The notes below the pieces were generated by a model that saw only the letters and a list, made by a program, of their open reading frames with translations, was not told the origin of the DNA and ran no database searches. A program made the translations under genes and the position numbers. A stretch of DNA of 64,000 bases from an uncultured Sporosarcina sp. (GTDB lineage: Bacteria > Bacillota > Bacilli > Bacillales_A > Planococcaceae): contig CANSAF010000003.1 of NCBI GenBank assembly GCA_947644645.1, forward strand, positions 1 through 64,000, written 5' to 3'. Shown in pieces: positions 61,574 through 64,000 of the stretch. How positions within the stretch are numbered: the stretch's first letter is position 1; every line of letters begins with the position of its first letter.

Positions 61574-63022
61574 TTGAAACCAGCAAAAGCTAAAGTGAAA
61601 AGTGGAAATCAATCTGTGTTGAATACAGATGCATTTGATAAAAGGCGTTTTAACGAAATTTATTCTATGTCGCAAAGTCTTCAAAAGCTAAAAGTTGATG
61701 GAGAATTACCTACATTTGAGCCGTTGCTCGCTGATATTTGGGCATCGTTATACAAAATGAAGCCTGAATTGAGTGAAGATGATATTCCCGATGATTTGCA
61801 AGTGAACAAATCATTTATGGAAAAAATCATGAATGATGACTCGTTTGAAAGTTACCGGAAATATACCCGACTGGATGATTTATCATCAGCCATAGGAACT
61901 GTTAAATTTGGAGAGAAAACAAAAGAATGGTTAGCTGAACAAAAAGGCAGAGATGAAGACCTAGAAAAGAAAATGCAGGAAATTCAGGCAATGCAAAGGC
62001 AACTTCAAAAGCAGGACCGACAAAATAGGGCTGGTAAAGGTAGTGAGGAGTTACAAGAAGACTTAAAAGATGCAATGTCAGACTTAGGAAGTCAGCTTCA
62101 TCAGACATTGCAAAACAACAGTCATAGCTTTTCAGAAGCGATGTCACAAGCTATGCAGGAAACGAAACAGGCGAAGGATAGCTTGAAATCATTAGTTGGA
62201 GGCACGAGTGCAGGTAGTGGTGACGCAGAACTGAAAAAAGTTCCTTTACGAGATCAAATTTCATTAGTTGAAAAAATTGCATCAGATAAACAGATGAAAG
62301 AAATTGCGGATTGGGCTGGTCGATTCAAACAGATAGCCCGTAAAAAGCAAAAATCTAAACATAGTGATTCAATGGAAAGAAGTGGGGTTACGCTTGGCAA
62401 CGATATTGAGCGATTGTTACCGATGGAGTTAGGTCTGTATACACATCCAATAACGAAGAACGATTTCCTACGTCGCTTTGTGGAAGGCCAAACGATGCAA
62501 TATGAACAGAAAGGACATGAGGTACTAGGGAAAGGTCCAATTGTGCTTTGTCTGGATCAATCAGGTAGTATGCACAAGCTCGATACCAAATCAAAAGGAT
62601 TTACGTTAGCACTCATGTCGATTGCAAGAAAACAGAAAAGGGATTTTTGTTTAATCCTGTTTTCTACTCGTACACAAATCTTTAAATATGAAAGAGGGAA
62701 AATAAAAAGTTCAGATATGATCAATTTAGCTCAAACTTTCCTAGGTGGAGGTACGGACTTTACACTTCCTCTTGAAAGAGCGATGAATGTAATAAACGAA
62801 AGTCGTTTTAAACAAGCTGATTTAGTTTTTATTACAGATGGGGAGGACAAAGTACAAGATTCGTTTCTTGAGTCGTTCAATAAAAAGAAAAAAGAAAAGA
62901 ACTGTAATGTATTATCCCTTACGATAGGAAGTAATATAAAAACAGTTAACCAGTTTTCAGACAAGGTCGTACAAGTTAAAGATTTTGATGACGTAGGAAG
63001 TTTTACTGCGTTTGAAATATAA
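61574..63022 (+). CDS. VWA-domain protein (ViaA-like)
   Basis: 482 residues. The N-terminal half is helical and charged, with a coiled coil (EKKMQEIQAMQRQLQKQDRQ) and the stretch DLKDAMSDLGSQLHQTLQN. The C-terminal VWA domain (about 310-482) has the complete metal-ion site: DQSGSMH, the Thr in GGGTDFT and Asp in ITDGEDK. AAGGGA lies 10 bases before the TTG at 61574. It pairs with the MoxR ATPase as ViaA does with RavA. Cytosolic, no signal peptide. Confidence 0.9.
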   Translation: MKPAKAKVKSGNQSVLNTDAFDKRRFNEIYSMSQSLQKLKVDGELPTFEPLLADIWASLYKMKPELSEDDIPDDLQVNKSFMEKIMNDDSFESYRKYTRLDDLSSAIGTVKFGEKTKEWLAEQKGRDEDLEKKMQEIQAMQRQLQKQDRQNRAGKGSEELQEDLKDAMSDLGSQLHQTLQNNSHSFSEAMSQAMQETKQAKDSLKSLVGGTSAGSGDAELKKVPLRDQISLVEKIASDKQMKEIADWAGRFKQIARKKQKSKHSDSMERSGVTLGNDIERLLPMELGLYTHPITKNDFLRRFVEGQTMQYEQKGHEVLGKGPIVLCLDQSGSMHKLDTKSKGFTLALMSIARKQKRDFCLILFSTRTQIFKYERGKIKSSDMINLAQTFLGGGTDFTLPLERAMNVINESRFKQADLVFITDGEDKVQDSFLESFNKKKKEKNCNVLSLTIGSNIKTVNQFSDKVVQVKDFDDVGSFTAFEI

Positions 63023-63142
63023 AGTAAAAACTAGAGGCTTACATTTACAGCAACGAGTTCGGCTTTGGTATCCGGTGAGAATATACCACTAAGAATTTAA
63101 ATGTTTTATTTTTCAATAACTAATCAAAAAATAAATAGCATA

Positions 63143-63178
63143 CAAAAAGCTCAGACTTAAATCTGAGCTTTTTTTTAG
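63143..63178. terminator. Terminator between convergent genes
   Basis: AAAAAGCTCAGA and TCTGAGCTTTTT pair around CTTAAA, with A and T runs on either side, so it can serve both strands. Confidence 0.88.
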
Positions 63179-63251
63179 ATTATAGAATTTTTTTGTTACA
63201 CAATCGCGCCCGATTGCGTCAGACAACATCAACTATTATTTTTAAGTGAGA

Positions 63252-63770
63252 CTAGGATTTTAATTCTACGTCGGCATATTGTTCTACGTATTCTTCATAA
63301 TCAAGAACCTCAATGACGTTCGACCAATTAAGCACTGAACCTACAAAATCACGGATGTCTAAACCTGGAAATTCATAGGTACTATCATCATTAACTGTAG
63401 CCGTTGCATCTTCAATAAACGTAACCTGGTATCCTCTGTCGTACGCAGCAATTGCAGTAAATTGGGGACAATACTCTGTATTGAACCCAGTCATAAAAAT
63501 ATGATTAACACCGAGCGATTGTAGTATTTCCTGCAGATTAGTCTTGAGAAATGCACTTGGAGTACTCTTTTCAATAATATTATCTGCATACTTTACTAAA
63601 TCCGAATCAATATTTCCTCCTTCAGAACCATCAGCTATTGGACTTTCACTATTTCCATCCTTGTGACGTATAAAAATAACAGGTTGTTTATTACGCTTAA
63701 AATCTTTTATAAGGTTTTTGACCTTCTTTTTCTCTAGACTGAAATCACAGAAATACATAATTCTATTCAC
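63252..63770 (-). pseudogene. N-terminally truncated isochorismatase-like cysteine hydrolase
   Basis: 172 codons. The Cys-containing core (FMTGFNTEYCPQFTAIAAYDRGY) and PVIFIRHKD are normal for the family. The first strand with the catalytic Asp (usual form V-x-D-x-Q-x) is missing: the frame opens MNRIMYFCDFSLEKKKV and no other frame upstream restores it. Without the Asp it is unlikely to hydrolyse. It may be a decayed gene or start differently. Confidence 0.7.
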
Positions 63771-63872
63771 TCTCGAAAAAAATGTACTATTCTATTGTTA
63801 ATGCTTTTTTGATTCTTTCAATTTGAGCCTATATAATAGAAGGAACAGATCTTATCGAAAGAGGTGGCATGT

Positions 63873-64000
63873 ATGGCGATTATAATACCTTTCAAAACTA
63901 GACACCAATTAGAAACAGAAAAAGCGGTTAAAGTTATGCGTGATTGGGAAGCACATTTAGAATGGGAAGAAGCGAATTGGCATAATGTAATTGCTAGAGA
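63873..64000 (+). CDS. Start of an unknown gene, cut by the window end
   Basis: GAAAGAGGTGG precedes an ATG at 63873. The 42 visible codons begin MAIIIPFKTRHQLETEKAV and continue with an acidic, Trp-rich helix (MRDWEAHLEWEEANW). No family recognised. Confidence 0.55.
   Translation, partial: MAIIIPFKTRHQLETEKAVKVMRDWEAHLEWEEANWHNVIAR

Noticed and set aside
12..63990. CRISPR arrays, rRNA or tRNA genes, plasmid replication gene
   Set aside because: No regular spaced repeats, cloverleaf or rRNA sequence was noticed, and no replication initiator protein is among the readable genes; these were checked by eye only.

Overview
The window reads as a low-GC, spore-forming Firmicute (Bacillales, probably Bacillaceae or Planococcaceae). 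It uses strong Shine-Dalgarno sites with frequent TTG and GTG starts. It carries SpoIIP homologues, System II (Res) cytochrome c genes, CsoR/CopZ/CopA and the thioredoxin-coupled type of ArsC. No rRNA, tRNA or CRISPR array was seen. A tyrosine recombinase at the left edge, decayed gene copies, and a plasmid/phage-like module on the right suggest a plasmid or genomic island that accumulated metal-resistance cassettes. The host is an inference, not a measurement.

Layout: 0.1-1.1 kb, tyrosine recombinase flanked by short direct repeats. 1.2-3.2 kb, debris (bdbD 5' fragment, truncated cadA, tail of an ABC permease) around an intact lspA. 3.3-7.6 kb, cadD, a methyltransferase, a palindromic repeat, a ZIP transporter and a stand-alone dihydrolipoamide dehydrogenase. 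7.7-10.9 kb, cadC-cadA with a duplicated promoter/operator. 11-17.7 kb, copC-copD-bdbD-bdbC, czcO-czcD, a second ZIP transporter and an Mn-type CDF exporter. 18-27.3 kb, TlpA-like thioredoxin, two-component system, lipoprotein, two CcdA-like proteins, resB-resC and lgt. 27.4-30.6 kb, copB and a membrane-cupredoxin fusion. 30.6-35.5 kb, spoIIP, ftsE-ftsX, a second TlpA-like protein and an NlpC/P60-SLH protein. 35.6-47.5 kb, the main copper block: csoR-copZ-copA with three CsoR-type operators, a CuA-type lipoprotein, a second two-component system with a predicted target operon, a multicopper oxidase lipoprotein, a second spoIIP, a Cys-rich copper-storage-type protein, a YdhK-type lipoprotein, CueP and a broken ymaF. 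47.6-49.7 kb, merR-merA. 49.8-58.7 kb, an ACR3-like carrier and a long ars cluster (arsR-arsB-arsC, then arsD-arsA-trxB-phosphatase-HesB-like, then an ArsO-like flavoprotein). 59.1-63 kb, a four-gene module (DUF6744-like protein, small coiled coil, MoxR AAA+ ATPase, VWA protein). 63.2-64 kb, a truncated cysteine hydrolase and an incomplete gene.

Functionally, almost everything up to 58.7 kb supports resistance to Cd/Zn, Cu, Mn, Hg and As. Cytoplasmic sensors (CadC, CsoR, MerR, ArsR) control pumps and detoxifying enzymes. A large extracytoplasmic layer of lipoproteins and cupredoxins appears to be supplied with the element's own maturation enzymes: Lgt, LspA, BdbCD, CcdA and TlpA-like thioredoxins. 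The MoxR-VWA module at the right end has no visible link to metals and is the best candidate for an uncharacterised system.
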